In this document: positions 53,146-63,030 of the stretch, piece by piece
How the letters are laid out: each line of letters begins with the position of its first letter
Numbering within the stretch: the stretch's first letter is position 1
Assembly (NCBI RefSeq): GCF_000720425.1
Contig: NZ_JOAJ01000005.1
Span: forward strand, 248,001-312,000
Direction of reading: 5' to 3'
Source of the DNA: Nocardia rhamnosiphila NBRC 108938
Lineage (GTDB): Bacteria > Actinomycetota > Actinomycetes > Mycobacteriales > Mycobacteriaceae
DNA: 64,000 nucleotides
Made by a program: the position numbers and the translations under genes
Notes under the pieces: model-generated
Seen by the model: the letters and a program-made list of their open reading frames with translations, nothing else
What the model was told of the DNA's origin: nothing
Databases searched by the model: none

Positions 53146-53368
53146 TGCCATGGCCGGGCCGGCGACCGGGTTCCGCGGGGTGTAGCTGTGCGCGGCCCCG
53201 ACCGGTAACCTGCCGGGTGCCATACCGGGTACCGGCGCATTGTGGCAGGCTGCTGTCCAAGCTGCGGCACGGTAGGGCGCGGCGGTGAAGTGCGATAGGC
53301 AGGCGAGGCGGACAGATGGATGCGGTAGTCGGTCAGCGGTGTGACCACCTCCGGAGGGCGAAAACGGT

Positions 53369-56300
53369 ATGACGCGGCCAGTCCGGACCCGGCCCCACCG
53401 AACCCGGCGGCCCCGCGTGACCACCCTTCCGCAGCTGATCGCGAACGCTGTCGAGACCAATCCCGACGGTGCGGCGCTCGTCCTCGCCGACGGCACCGGC
53501 CCGCTGGAGCAGGTCAGCTACGCCGATCTGGACGCCTGGTCGAGCCGGTTGGCGCGGTCGCTCATGGCGCGCGGTATCGGTCCGGAGGATCTGGTGGCCG
53601 TGGCCATCCCGCGTTCGCTGGACGCGGTGCTGGCGGTCTGGGCGGTGGCCAAGACGGGTGCGGGGTTCGTGCCGATCGATCCCGCCTATCCGCCGAACTG
53701 GATCGCGCACCTGCTGGTCGATGTCGGTGCCGTCTACGGTCTGGCGGTCTCCTGGGTTCGCAACGAACTCCCCGACGAGATCGAATGGTTGCAGGTCGAC
53801 ACTGTCGGCGCCGCCCGCGCGCTGGAGCAGTTCTCGTCCGAGCCGGTCACCTACGCCGACCGGATCCGCCCGCTGCGGGCCGAGCATCCCGCCTATGTCA
53901 GCTACGTCAGCGACGGCGAGGCCTCGCCGGACGGTGTGGTGGTCACCCAGGCCGGTCTGTCCGGTCTGTGCTCCGAACAGCAGGGCCGGTTCCGGGTCGA
54001 ACCCGAGGACCGCACGCTGAACTTCGCACCGCTTCCCTCGGATTCGGCCGTACTGGAACTTCTGCTCGCGCTCGGTGGCGCCGCGACCATGGTGGTCGTC
54101 TCCCCGCTGGTGTCCACGGCGGACGAACTGACCGAACTGCTGCGTCGCACCGGTGTCACCCATGCCTACCTGACGCCGGAAGCACTGGAGGTGATGGATC
54201 CGGCGGGGCTCGACGAACTGGGTGTGGTGGTCGCCGGGCGCCGGCCGTGCCCGCCCGAAGAGGTGGCGCGCTGGGCGATTCCCGTCGCCGGCGGGGCGAC
54301 CCGGGTGCTGTACCAGGGTTACGGGCCGGCCGAGGCCACGATCATGACCAGCATCAGTACCGCGCTGACCCCCGGCGGGGCGCCCACCGTGGGCGCCCCG
54401 ATCCGCGGTGTGACGGCCCATATCCTGGACGGACAGCTCGCGCAGGTGCCCGACGGTGCGGTGGGTGAGTTGTATCTCGGCGGGCCGCAACTGGCCCGCG
54501 GCTATCACCGCCGGCCCGGGCGGACCGCACAACTGCTGGTCGCCGACCCGTACGCCGACGACGGTTCCCGGCTCTTCCGCACCGGTGATCTGGTGCGCCG
54601 CACCGGCGACGGTGAGATGGAATATATGGGCCGGGTCGAACTGCCGGCATTCCAACCGGCGCTTTCGGACGTCACGGCCGGTGACCCGGATACACCGCCG
54701 CTCGCCGTCGTCGAGGCCGCCGCGGAACCGGAGGTAGCGCTTTCCGAATCGCCGGCCGACTTCGAGCAGAGCCTGCCGATCCGGGAAGCCGCGGCTGCGC
54801 CCGAGCAGCCCGGCCTTCCACACACCGAACCCGAGCAGCCGGCCGAGCAGAACACCTTCGCCGGATACGGCTACGGCCCGGCCCGTCAGGAACCCGACGC
54901 CCCCGATCCGGCTCCCGCGCGCGGACTGCCCGGGGAAGACAGCAGGCTCGCCTCCGAGCGGCGGGATATGGAACTGCCCGGGCGCGGCTACCTGGAAATG
55001 CCCGACCGCTCACAACCGCTGGGCGCGCGCGGCGCCCGGGCCGCGGAGCCTGGACGCACCGGAACCGAGGCGAACGACCCGGCGGATCCGGACGACAGCT
55101 GGCTCAGCGGCGGCCGGCAACTGCCGGCGCCGGGCGATGCGCAGCCTGCCCGCGGGAGTTCGTTCCGGGCGGCCGGTGACGCGCTGGCGTTCTACGAGAA
55201 CACGCCGGAGAGTGCGGCCGCGCCGGGGAACCGGGGGCCGAGCCCGGCGATGCTACCCGCCACCCGGCCCGAGCCCGGGGCCTCGGATTTCCCGTTCGGC
55301 GCCCGGGACAGCAATGCCCCGAGCCCGCTGTGGCCCGACTCCGCCGGCGCCGCACGGCATGCGGAGGAACCTCCGGCACCGCAACCGGTAGCGGCCTCGG
55401 ACGACCATCCGGCCGCGGCGCAACGGCCGGAATCCATTCCCCTCTCGCCGGGACAGCTGCGCCTGTGGGAGCGCAACCGATTCACTCCCGAAGAAGGCGC
55501 CGATACCTTCACCGCCGCGATGACCCTGACCGGCACCCTGGACGCGACGGCCATGCAGGCCGCCGTCGCCGATGTGGTCGACCGGCACGAAACGCTGCGC
55601 ACCGTCTACCCGGAGGTCGGCGGCACACCGCATCAGGTGGTGCTGCCGCGGGAACGGGCGGTACCGGAGGTGGTCGCCGAACCGGTCACGCCGGCCGAAC
55701 TGGCCGAGTGGCTGCAGGCACTGGCGCGGACCGATTTCGATGTCGCCGATCCCGAGCAGGTGCCGGTGCGGTTCGCGCTGGCCGAGACCGGCCCGCGGGA
55801 GCATGTGGTCGCGGTGGTCGTCCACCGCATCCTCGCCGACGAGGTGTCGGCCGGTCTGCTGCTGCGTGACCTGTTGCGAGCGTTCCTGGGCCGGCGCAAC
55901 CGGTCGCGGCCGCTGTGGCAGCCGCTGCCGGTGCAGTATCTGGACTATTTCCTGAATCGCCAGGCCGTACTCGGCGACAGCACCGATCCGGGATCGCTCG
56001 CCGCGGCGCGGCTGGCGTTCTGGCGCGAATACCTGGCGGGGTTGCCGCCGCGGCTGGAAATTCCGGCCGCCACCGGCGGCTCCGGCGTCACGGGCTACGG
56101 CGTGCACGGTTTCGAGATCGGTACCCGCACCCATCGCCGGATCGCCGATATCGCCCGCCGGGGCGAGGTCTCCGAGTTCATCGTGGTGCGGGCGGCGTTC
56201 GCGGTGTTGCTGGCCCGCTCGGCCGCCGTCACCGATATCGTGCTGGGCAGCTCGGTGCGTGGACACGACGAACGCGAACTCGACGACGCGATCGGCCCCT

Positions 56301-59300
56301 ACGCCAACACCGTCGTCCTGCGCACCCGCATCGATCCGGCGGAGTCCTTCCTCGACCTGGTCGCGCGGGTCGCCGAATCCGATCGCGCGGCGTTCGCCCA
56401 CGCGGATCTGCCCTTCGAGATCCTGGACGCCGCGATCGGCATCGGTGCGCCGCTGTTCGATATGGCGATCTCGTTGCGGCACAACGATGTTCCGCGACTG
56501 GAGATGCCGAGCCTGTCGACCGAGCCGATCGAGATCGCGAATTCGTCCGCCGAGTGCGGGTTGCGGCTGGTGATCGACCCGCACCGGGCGCCCGACGGTT
56601 CACCGGACGGGATCGCGGCCGCGTTGCATTACGCCGCCGACCGGTACGACACGGCCACCGTCACCGAATTCGCGCGCCGGTTGCAGCGCGTACTCACCGT
56701 CGCCGGCGGTGATCCGGACGGTCCGGTCGGTGAAATCGACCTGCTGTCCCGGGCCGATCTGGATCGGTTGCTGGTGGTCTGGAACGACACCCGGTACCCG
56801 GTCGCGCCGGATCTGCTGCTCGACGGTTATCGCCGCACCGTCGCCACCCGCCCCGATACCGTGGCGGTGGCCGACGCGGAAGCCGAACTGACCTATCAGG
56901 AATTCGACGCCCGGGTGAACCGGCTGGCACGTCGGCTGATCGAGGCCGGAGTCGGCACCGAGACACCGGTGGGCGTAGCGCTGCGGAATTCCACCGAGCT
57001 GCTGGTCGCGATCTACGCGGTGCTGACCGCCGGTGGCATCTGCCTGCCGCTGGACCCCGACGATCCGGCCGGCTGGAACGCTCGGGTCATCGATATCGCC
57101 GGACCGGCCTGTGTGCTGGTGGCCCCGGCCGACGAAGCGCGGCTGGCGGCGGCGGTGGAAACGACCACGCGGCCGCGGCCACCGATCCTGGTGACCGGTA
57201 CCGAAGATCTCGCCCGCCATTCCGCCGAACCGGTGCGCCCGGAGGAACTGATCCGGCAGATACGCCCGGGTAACGCGGCCTACCTGCTGTGCGCCTCGGT
57301 GGCACCGGACGGGCCGGAGCTGGCGGTGCTCTCGCACAGCGCGATCAACAACCAGGTCACGTTGATGCTCGCCCAGTACCCGATGGGTTTCACCGACGTC
57401 TACCTCCAGCAGAATCCGCCGACCCGCGACACCTCGCTCTGGGGTACTTTCCTGCCGCTGCGCGCCGGCGCGGAACTCGCCCTGGCCCCGGCCGGGGCGC
57501 AAGACCCGGAGCGTATCGCCGCGACGATCGCCGCGCGGGCGGTGACGGTCACCGATTCCGGGCCCGACGAACTCGCCGCCTTCGCCGAGCACGCCGATCC
57601 GGGATCGGTGCGCAGTCTGCGCGAGGTATTCGTGACCGGCGGTCCGCTGGCGCCGGAAACGGCCGGGGCGGTGCGGGAACGCTGCGGTGCCCGGGCCCAG
57701 AACCTGTACGGCACCGCCGAAACCGCGGTGTCGGCGACCTCCTGGCCGGCCGCGGGGTCCGCGGATCGGTCGGTGCCGATCGGGCTGCCGCAGTGGAATA
57801 CCCGGGTGTACGTGCTGGATTCGCGGCTGCGGCCGGTCCCGCCCGGGGTCCCCGGTGAGCTGTATCTGGCCGGTGACCAGCTCGCCCGCGGATACTTCGG
57901 CCGGCGCGGCGGCACCGCGGACCGGTTCGTCGCCAACCCCTTCGGTTACGGCCAGCGCATGTACCGGACCGGTGACATGGTGCGATGGCGCGACGCCACC
58001 GCCACCACCCCGCAGCGACTCGACTACCTGGGCCGTACCGATGACCAGTTCGGTTTCCGCGGCCACCGGATCCGCCCCGCCGCGGTCGCGGCCGCGTTGC
58101 GCGCCCTGCCCGGTATCGCCGCCGCCGCGGTACTCACCCGCGGTACCGGCCCGGCCGTATCGTCGGCCGCGCGTCCCGGCGCCCGCCTGGTCGCCTACAT
58201 CGTTCCCGAGCCGGCCGGGACCGAACCCGACCTCGCCCGAATCCGCGCCGAGCTCGCGCGGGCCCTGCCCGTGGCCCTGGTGCCGTCGGCGTTCGCGGCC
58301 GTCGGGCAGATCCCGGCGACCGGCACCGGAGAACCCGATCGGACCGGGCTACCGGACCCCGACGAGATCGCGCCGCTGCCACCCGACCCGGGCCCATGGG
58401 CCACGGACGCGCGCGGCGAACCCACCGGCGCGCGGGATAGCGCGGAGACCGCACCGGCGGGACCGCAACCGCAGGCGGCCGAACCCGTCTCGACCGATGC
58501 CGCCGCCGATACGCCGGTCGCGTTCACCGGCGCCGCGCCGGAGACCACCGGTGAACTGCCCGCGACTCCCACCGCCGCCCGGCTGCTGGACAATCCCGTC
58601 CCCGGGGTCGAGGTCCGGTCGGTGGTGCTCGATCTACCGGCCGGCCGGCCGTTGAGCACGACCGAGATCGCGGTGCGGTCGCTGATGGCCCGGCATCCGA
58701 TGCTGTCGGCACGGCTCGACACCGGCGACCGGCCGGCCGTCCTGCGGATTCCACCGCGCGAGCAGCGCGGCGAACGCCAGTACTGGTGGCTCGGACCGGA
58801 ATCCGGTGAGAACACCCTGGCCACCGACGATGTGGTGCAGGCGGCGGCCGACGCACTCGACCCCGTGACCGGCCGCAATATTCATTTCGTCGTCACCGGC
58901 ACCGAACCGGATCGGCGGCTCGTGGTGGTGGCCAACGGACTGGCCGTCGACGACCGCTCGTGGCGGATCATCATCGACGAGCTGATCGCCGGCTGGGACG
59001 GCGCCGAACCCGCCGCGGCCGCACCCGAAAGCAAACTGGCGCAACTGGTGCACGCCTTGGACGCGCGCGCCCGCTCGATCGAACTACTGGACGAGTCCGG
59101 ATGGTGGCGGCGCAACCTGGCCGGCGCCCAGCTCGCGGCCCCTCTCGGGACCGCCGATCTCCGGGTCCGCCGCCGGGTCTCGCTGGCCATCACCGCCGAG
59201 GGCACCGCCGCGGTGACCGCGGCGGCCGGCGCCTACGGGGCCACCGTGCCCGAGGTACTGCTGACCGCCGTCGCCGTCGCCCTGCACACCGGTGCACAGG

Positions 59301-62300
59301 GCAAAGTCGCCCGCGCGATCGGGTCACTGGTGCGCTGTGACGCCGACGCCCGGTCGTTCGCGAACGGCACCGGCGACCTCGTCGGCGGTTTCGCCACCGA
59401 ATTCCCGCTGTCGGTCCGGATTGTCGATATCGATACCACCGAGGCCCTGGTCGGCGGGCCCGCCGCGGGAAGCGCGCTGGTCCAGATCCGTGACCTGTAC
59501 CGGTCGGTACCCGACGGCGGCGCGGGCTACGCGCTTCTGCGTCACCTGAACCCGGAGACCACCGCCGAATTCGCCGCCGCCGAATCCGGCCGGCTCACCC
59601 TGCGCTACCGGGATCTGCGCCCGGCCCGGGTCCACACCGACGGCCCGCACGACGAAGTGCCGCTGGCGCTGACCGTCGACGCCACCGACGACGGCCTGCT
59701 GTGCAGGTTCGACTACGCGACCGACGTTTTGGCCGGCGAAGATGTGAAAACTTTCGCCGAGCACTGGGTCCGCGCGCTCGGCGGCCTCGCCGAACACGGG
59801 TTGCGCCCGGATGCCGGGCACACCGAACCCGCGCCCGCGCCTTTGCCGGCGCCAGTGTCCGGGCCGCAGTCCGTGTCCGGGCCGCAGTCCCGGCCCGAGC
59901 CGCAGCTCGCGGCCGAGCCGGAGTCCAGGTCTATGTCCGAACCCGTACCGGACGCGGAGGTCACCTCACTGCTGCGCCCGGTCACCGACATACCGGGTGC
60001 CGCGGCGTCCGAGCCGGGCCGCGGCGCGCTACCGCGGCGTCACGCGCAACCCGCGGCCGCCGCCGATCCCCTTCCGGATACGGCCGGTGGACCCGCCCGA
60101 GGTGGGTTGCCGCGTCGCCGGACTCCGGGCACCGAGACACCCGCGACGGCCGCACCGGGTATGGACGCCGATGAGGCCGGGGCCGGGCTCCCGCAACGCC
60201 GGCCGGTCAGCGGAGCCGGCGCGCCCGCCGAACCGGAGCCGTCCGCATCTCCGCAGCGTGACACCACGCTCCCGCGGGAACCCGAAACCGTTGCGAGCCC
60301 GAGTGATTCGGCCGCGACGGCGTCACCGGCCGCATTGCCGCAGCGTCGTTCGCGGCCGCATGTGGATTCGGCTGCGATGGTGGATCCGGTTTCGTTGCCG
60401 CAGCGTCGTTCGCGGCCGGATGTGGATTCGGCTGCGATGGCGGATCCGAGTTCGGTTTCATTGCCCCAGCGCCGTTCGGGGCTCGACGCGGACTCTGCTG
60501 CGATGGTGGATCCGGTTTCGTTGCCGCAGCGTCGTTCGCGACCCGATACGGATTCGGCTGCGACGGTGGATCCGGTTTCGTTGCCGCAGCGTCCATCGCG
60601 ACCCGATACGGACTCCGCGGCGGTGGCGGACCCAGGTCCGGCCTCGCTGCCGCAACGCGGCTCGGGACCGTCGCATTCGGCCTCCGGTGCCGCGAGTCCG
60701 GAACCGGCCGCACGCTCCGGGGTCCTGCCGCAGCGCCGGTCCCGGCACGATGATGGTCCCGCCGGTGAGCCGGTATCGGAGCAGGCCCCCGACCCCTCGG
60801 CTGCGCCGCAGGGCGGGCCGCGGTACGGCGGCGGAGCCGTCGCCGAGCCGGTGGAAGCCGACGAGCCCCCGCCGCCGGCGCTGCCCCGCCGCCGGTCCGC
60901 ATCCGCGGGCCAACCGGAACGCTCCGGCACAGAGATGGATTCGTCCGAAGCCGCCGCGGCTCCGGGGTTGCCTCAGCGCCGCCCGCGGCATGACAGCGGC
61001 TCGCTCGCGGAACCGGCCGGGGCATCCGAGCCGGCAGCGGTGTCGTTGCCGCAGCGCCGGCCTCGGCGCGGCGCGCAGCCCGACGACGATCCGGCGGTCG
61101 GCCTCTCCGAGTCCGTGTCCACCGAGAGCGGGCCCGTACCGGATCCGCTGCCGGTGCGCAGCCCGGCCGCCGAGACGCGACCCGCGCCCGCCGGCGCCGA
61201 GCCCGAATCGGTGAGTGCGCCGGCGCTGCCGCAGCGCGGAGCCCGCTCCGCGGTGGAATCGGCCGGAACCGCGGCCGATCCGGGCCCGGCCGCGCTGCCG
61301 CGGCGCGAGCCGCGCGGTGAGGTCGAATCGGCGCCGGTCGAGCTCCCGCCGGCCCTGCCGCGGCGCCGCCCGCAACCCCTCCGGGACGAGACGGCGTCGT
61401 CGGAGCCCCGCGACTGGACTCTGAAGCCTTCGAAGCCCGCGGCCCCCGCGGCCGCACCCGGGCCCGAGCTCACCGCCGATCCCGAGCTCACCGCCGATCC
61501 GGAGCCCACCACCTTTCTGCGGCCGATCCCCGATGTGGAGACGACCGCCTACATGTCTCCGATCGTCGATCTGGCCGCACGTGACGACCAGAGCACCCTG
61601 CTGTCGCTCTTCGACGAACAGATGAGCCGGACTCCGACGGTCCCGGCCGTGCGGCAGGGGGCGCGGGTGCTCAGTTACAGCGAACTGGACCGCAAGTCCC
61701 GAGCGCTGGCCGTGGAACTGATCCGTTTCGGCGTCGGCGACCGGACCCTGGTCGCCGTGGCCATGCGACCGGGTATCGACCTGGTGGTCGCGGTCTGCGC
61801 GGTACTGCGCGCAGGCGGCGGATACGTGCCCGTCGATCCCGGCCGCCCGGCCGCGGAAGTCGACGAGTTGCTGGCCACGGTGGCTCCGATCTGCGTGCTG
61901 AGCACCTCGGACGAGGGCGTCACCACCGGCACCGGTATCTCGGTGGTCGCCATCGACCTGCTGTATCTGGACCTGCCCGCCGACCCGGCCGCCTTCCCGC
62001 CCGTCGCAGCCGACGACCTCGCCGATATCCGGTTCGTCCCCGGCGGCACGGCCGGTGTCACGAGCACGCACCGGCAGTTGGTCGAGCGACTGCGGCGGGC
62101 GCAGCGCAGCCATCCCTACGATTCGTCCGATCTGGTGCTGCACGCGGCGCCGACTGTGACCGACATCACTCTGTGGGAGTTGTTCCGGCCGCTGCACCAC
62201 GGTGCCCAGATCCTGATGCCCGACCATCCGGGCCGGGCCGCCGACCTGTCCCGTTCGATCGCCGCCAACAGGGTGACGATCGTGCACGTGGTCCCGTCCC

Positions 62301-62785
62301 TGCTGGACCGGTTCCTCGATTCGGTGACCGACGGCGGTGGCCGCGCCGCGCATCCGAGCCTGCGCCGGGTCGTCGTGGACGGCGCGGCGCTCCCGCCCGG
62401 CGGTGTCGAACGGTTCACCACGCTGCTGCCCGGCGCGGAACTGGTGATCTGGTACGGCCACAACGAGACGGGTGTGATCACCGTGGGGTCGGTCGGTGGC
62501 CGGCCGGTCACCAACGACCGGGTGTATCTTCTGGACGAGCAGTTGCGTCCGGTACCGCCGGGCACCGTCGGCGAGATGTACATCGGCGGTCCGCAGCTGG
62601 CCCGGGGTTATTACGGCGCCGCCGCGGAGACGGCCTCGCGGTTCGTCGCCACCGGTGGTGGTGGGCGGCTGTACCGGACGGGGGACCTGGTCCGCCGCCG
62701 GGACGGTGTGCTGGAATATCTCGGGCGTGTCGAACGCGTCGGCGGGTCGCTCATGAGTGGCTCCCGGCGGGGCGGGCATGATTGA
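53369..62785 (+). CDS. NRPS-like megasynthase 2 (3138 aa), degenerate
   Basis: ATG 53369 follows GGAGGG. Domains: ~17-422 A domain with SYVSDGEASPDGVVV in place of the P-loop, ending at EYMGR (418-422); ~431-688 Pro/Ala-rich linker; ~690-1135 C domain with HRILADE (Arg 820 for His, Glu 825 for Gly); ~1150-1668 A domain with LCASVAPDGPELAVLSH and Glu 1655 where the A10 catalytic Lys is expected; no carrier domain; ~1735-2145 epimerization-like domain in which Asn 1856-Gly 1857 replace HH of HHxxxDxxSW; ~2150-2710 LPQRRSRPD-type low-complexity region; ~2725-3120 A domain without P-loop or C-terminal subdomain, ending EYLGR then a short tail. There is no carrier, thioesterase or reductase domain. 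Codon bias is normal, so the gene is maintained despite lost active sites. Confidence 0.85.
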   Translation: MTRPVRTRPHRTRRPRVTTLPQLIANAVETNPDGAALVLADGTGPLEQVSYADLDAWSSRLARSLMARGIGPEDLVAVAIPRSLDAVLAVWAVAKTGAGFVPIDPAYPPNWIAHLLVDVGAVYGLAVSWVRNELPDEIEWLQVDTVGAARALEQFSSEPVTYADRIRPLRAEHPAYVSYVSDGEASPDGVVVTQAGLSGLCSEQQGRFRVEPEDRTLNFAPLPSDSAVLELLLALGGAATMVVVSPLVSTADELTELLRRTGVTHAYLTPEALEVMDPAGLDELGVVVAGRRPCPPEEVARWAIPVAGGATRVLYQGYGPAEATIMTSISTALTPGGAPTVGAPIRGVTAHILDGQLAQVPDGAVGELYLGGPQLARGYHRRPGRTAQLLVADPYADDGSRLFRTGDLVRRTGDGEMEYMGRVELPAFQPALSDVTAGDPDTPPLAVVEAAAEPEVALSESPADFEQSLPIREAAAAPEQPGLPHTEPEQPAEQNTFAGYGYGPARQEPDAPDPAPARGLPGEDSRLASERRDMELPGRGYLEMPDRSQPLGARGARAAEPGRTGTEANDPADPDDSWLSGGRQLPAPGDAQPARGSSFRAAGDALAFYENTPESAAAPGNRGPSPAMLPATRPEPGASDFPFGARDSNAPSPLWPDSAGAARHAEEPPAPQPVAASDDHPAAAQRPESIPLSPGQLRLWERNRFTPEEGADTFTAAMTLTGTLDATAMQAAVADVVDRHETLRTVYPEVGGTPHQVVLPRERAVPEVVAEPVTPAELAEWLQALARTDFDVADPEQVPVRFALAETGPREHVVAVVVHRILADEVSAGLLLRDLLRAFLGRRNRSRPLWQPLPVQYLDYFLNRQAVLGDSTDPGSLAAARLAFWREYLAGLPPRLEIPAATGGSGVTGYGVHGFEIGTRTHRRIADIARRGEVSEFIVVRAAFAVLLARSAAVTDIVLGSSVRGHDERELDDAIGPYANTVVLRTRIDPAESFLDLVARVAESDRAAFAHADLPFEILDAAIGIGAPLFDMAISLRHNDVPRLEMPSLSTEPIEIANSSAECGLRLVIDPHRAPDGSPDGIAAALHYAADRYDTATVTEFARRLQRVLTVAGGDPDGPVGEIDLLSRADLDRLLVVWNDTRYPVAPDLLLDGYRRTVATRPDTVAVADAEAELTYQEFDARVNRLARRLIEAGVGTETPVGVALRNSTELLVAIYAVLTAGGICLPLDPDDPAGWNARVIDIAGPACVLVAPADEARLAAAVETTTRPRPPILVTGTEDLARHSAEPVRPEELIRQIRPGNAAYLLCASVAPDGPELAVLSHSAINNQVTLMLAQYPMGFTDVYLQQNPPTRDTSLWGTFLPLRAGAELALAPAGAQDPERIAATIAARAVTVTDSGPDELAAFAEHADPGSVRSLREVFVTGGPLAPETAGAVRERCGARAQNLYGTAETAVSATSWPAAGSADRSVPIGLPQWNTRVYVLDSRLRPVPPGVPGELYLAGDQLARGYFGRRGGTADRFVANPFGYGQRMYRTGDMVRWRDATATTPQRLDYLGRTDDQFGFRGHRIRPAAVAAALRALPGIAAAAVLTRGTGPAVSSAARPGARLVAYIVPEPAGTEPDLARIRAELARALPVALVPSAFAAVGQIPATGTGEPDRTGLPDPDEIAPLPPDPGPWATDARGEPTGARDSAETAPAGPQPQAAEPVSTDAAADTPVAFTGAAPETTGELPATPTAARLLDNPVPGVEVRSVVLDLPAGRPLSTTEIAVRSLMARHPMLSARLDTGDRPAVLRIPPREQRGERQYWWLGPESGENTLATDDVVQAAADALDPVTGRNIHFVVTGTEPDRRLVVVANGLAVDDRSWRIIIDELIAGWDGAEPAAAAPESKLAQLVHALDARARSIELLDESGWWRRNLAGAQLAAPLGTADLRVRRRVSLAITAEGTAAVTAAAGAYGATVPEVLLTAVAVALHTGAQGKVARAIGSLVRCDADARSFANGTGDLVGGFATEFPLSVRIVDIDTTEALVGGPAAGSALVQIRDLYRSVPDGGAGYALLRHLNPETTAEFAAAESGRLTLRYRDLRPARVHTDGPHDEVPLALTVDATDDGLLCRFDYATDVLAGEDVKTFAEHWVRALGGLAEHGLRPDAGHTEPAPAPLPAPVSGPQSVSGPQSRPEPQLAAEPESRSMSEPVPDAEVTSLLRPVTDIPGAAASEPGRGALPRRHAQPAAAADPLPDTAGGPARGGLPRRRTPGTETPATAAPGMDADEAGAGLPQRRPVSGAGAPAEPEPSASPQRDTTLPREPETVASPSDSAATASPAALPQRRSRPHVDSAAMVDPVSLPQRRSRPDVDSAAMADPSSVSLPQRRSGLDADSAAMVDPVSLPQRRSRPDTDSAATVDPVSLPQRPSRPDTDSAAVADPGPASLPQRGSGPSHSASGAASPEPAARSGVLPQRRSRHDDGPAGEPVSEQAPDPSAAPQGGPRYGGGAVAEPVEADEPPPPALPRRRSASAGQPERSGTEMDSSEAAAAPGLPQRRPRHDSGSLAEPAGASEPAAVSLPQRRPRRGAQPDDDPAVGLSESVSTESGPVPDPLPVRSPAAETRPAPAGAEPESVSAPALPQRGARSAVESAGTAADPGPAALPRREPRGEVESAPVELPPALPRRRPQPLRDETASSEPRDWTLKPSKPAAPAAAPGPELTADPELTADPEPTTFLRPIPDVETTAYMSPIVDLAARDDQSTLLSLFDEQMSRTPTVPAVRQGARVLSYSELDRKSRALAVELIRFGVGDRTLVAVAMRPGIDLVVAVCAVLRAGGGYVPVDPGRPAAEVDELLATVAPICVLSTSDEGVTTGTGISVVAIDLLYLDLPADPAAFPPVAADDLADIRFVPGGTAGVTSTHRQLVERLRRAQRSHPYDSSDLVLHAAPTVTDITLWELFRPLHHGAQILMPDHPGRAADLSRSIAANRVTIVHVVPSLLDRFLDSVTDGGGRAAHPSLRRVVVDGAALPPGGVERFTTLLPGAELVIWYGHNETGVITVGSVGGRPVTNDRVYLLDEQLRPVPPGTVGEMYIGGPQLARGYYGAAAETASRFVATGGGGRLYRTGDLVRRRDGVLEYLGRVERVGGSLMSGSRRGGHD
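60335..60646 (+). repeat. Five coding tandem repeats, 60/66 bp
   Basis: Units start at 60335, 60395, 60461, 60521 and 60581 (next partial at 60647). Each encodes about 20-22 residues such as LPQRRSRPDVDSAAMVDPVS. Third positions are less G/C-rich than in the flanking domains. All units are in frame, so copy number can change without breaking the gene. Confidence 0.9.
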
Positions 62786-63030
62786 AACCGCTCCGCGGTG
62801 TCCCGAATTCCGGAGCCGATCGGGCGTCGCGACCGAATCTCCGATCCGGTCGACCGGAACAAGATTTTCGGGCAACGCTACGGTAACGATATGTCCGCAA
62901 AGTACGACTACAGGGACAGAACTCTCGGGGTGTACGAATCATGCCCCGTTACTGTGAGTCGTTCGGGTCCTGGAGCCGGTTGTTGCGGTGGGGAAAGAGC
63001 CCGGATGAAAATTCGAGACGAAGCGAAGGT

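Noticed and set aside
60335..60646. Regular 60-bp repeats considered as CRISPR-like
   Set aside because: Repeats are contiguous, in frame, and lack unique spacers; they encode protein repeats.
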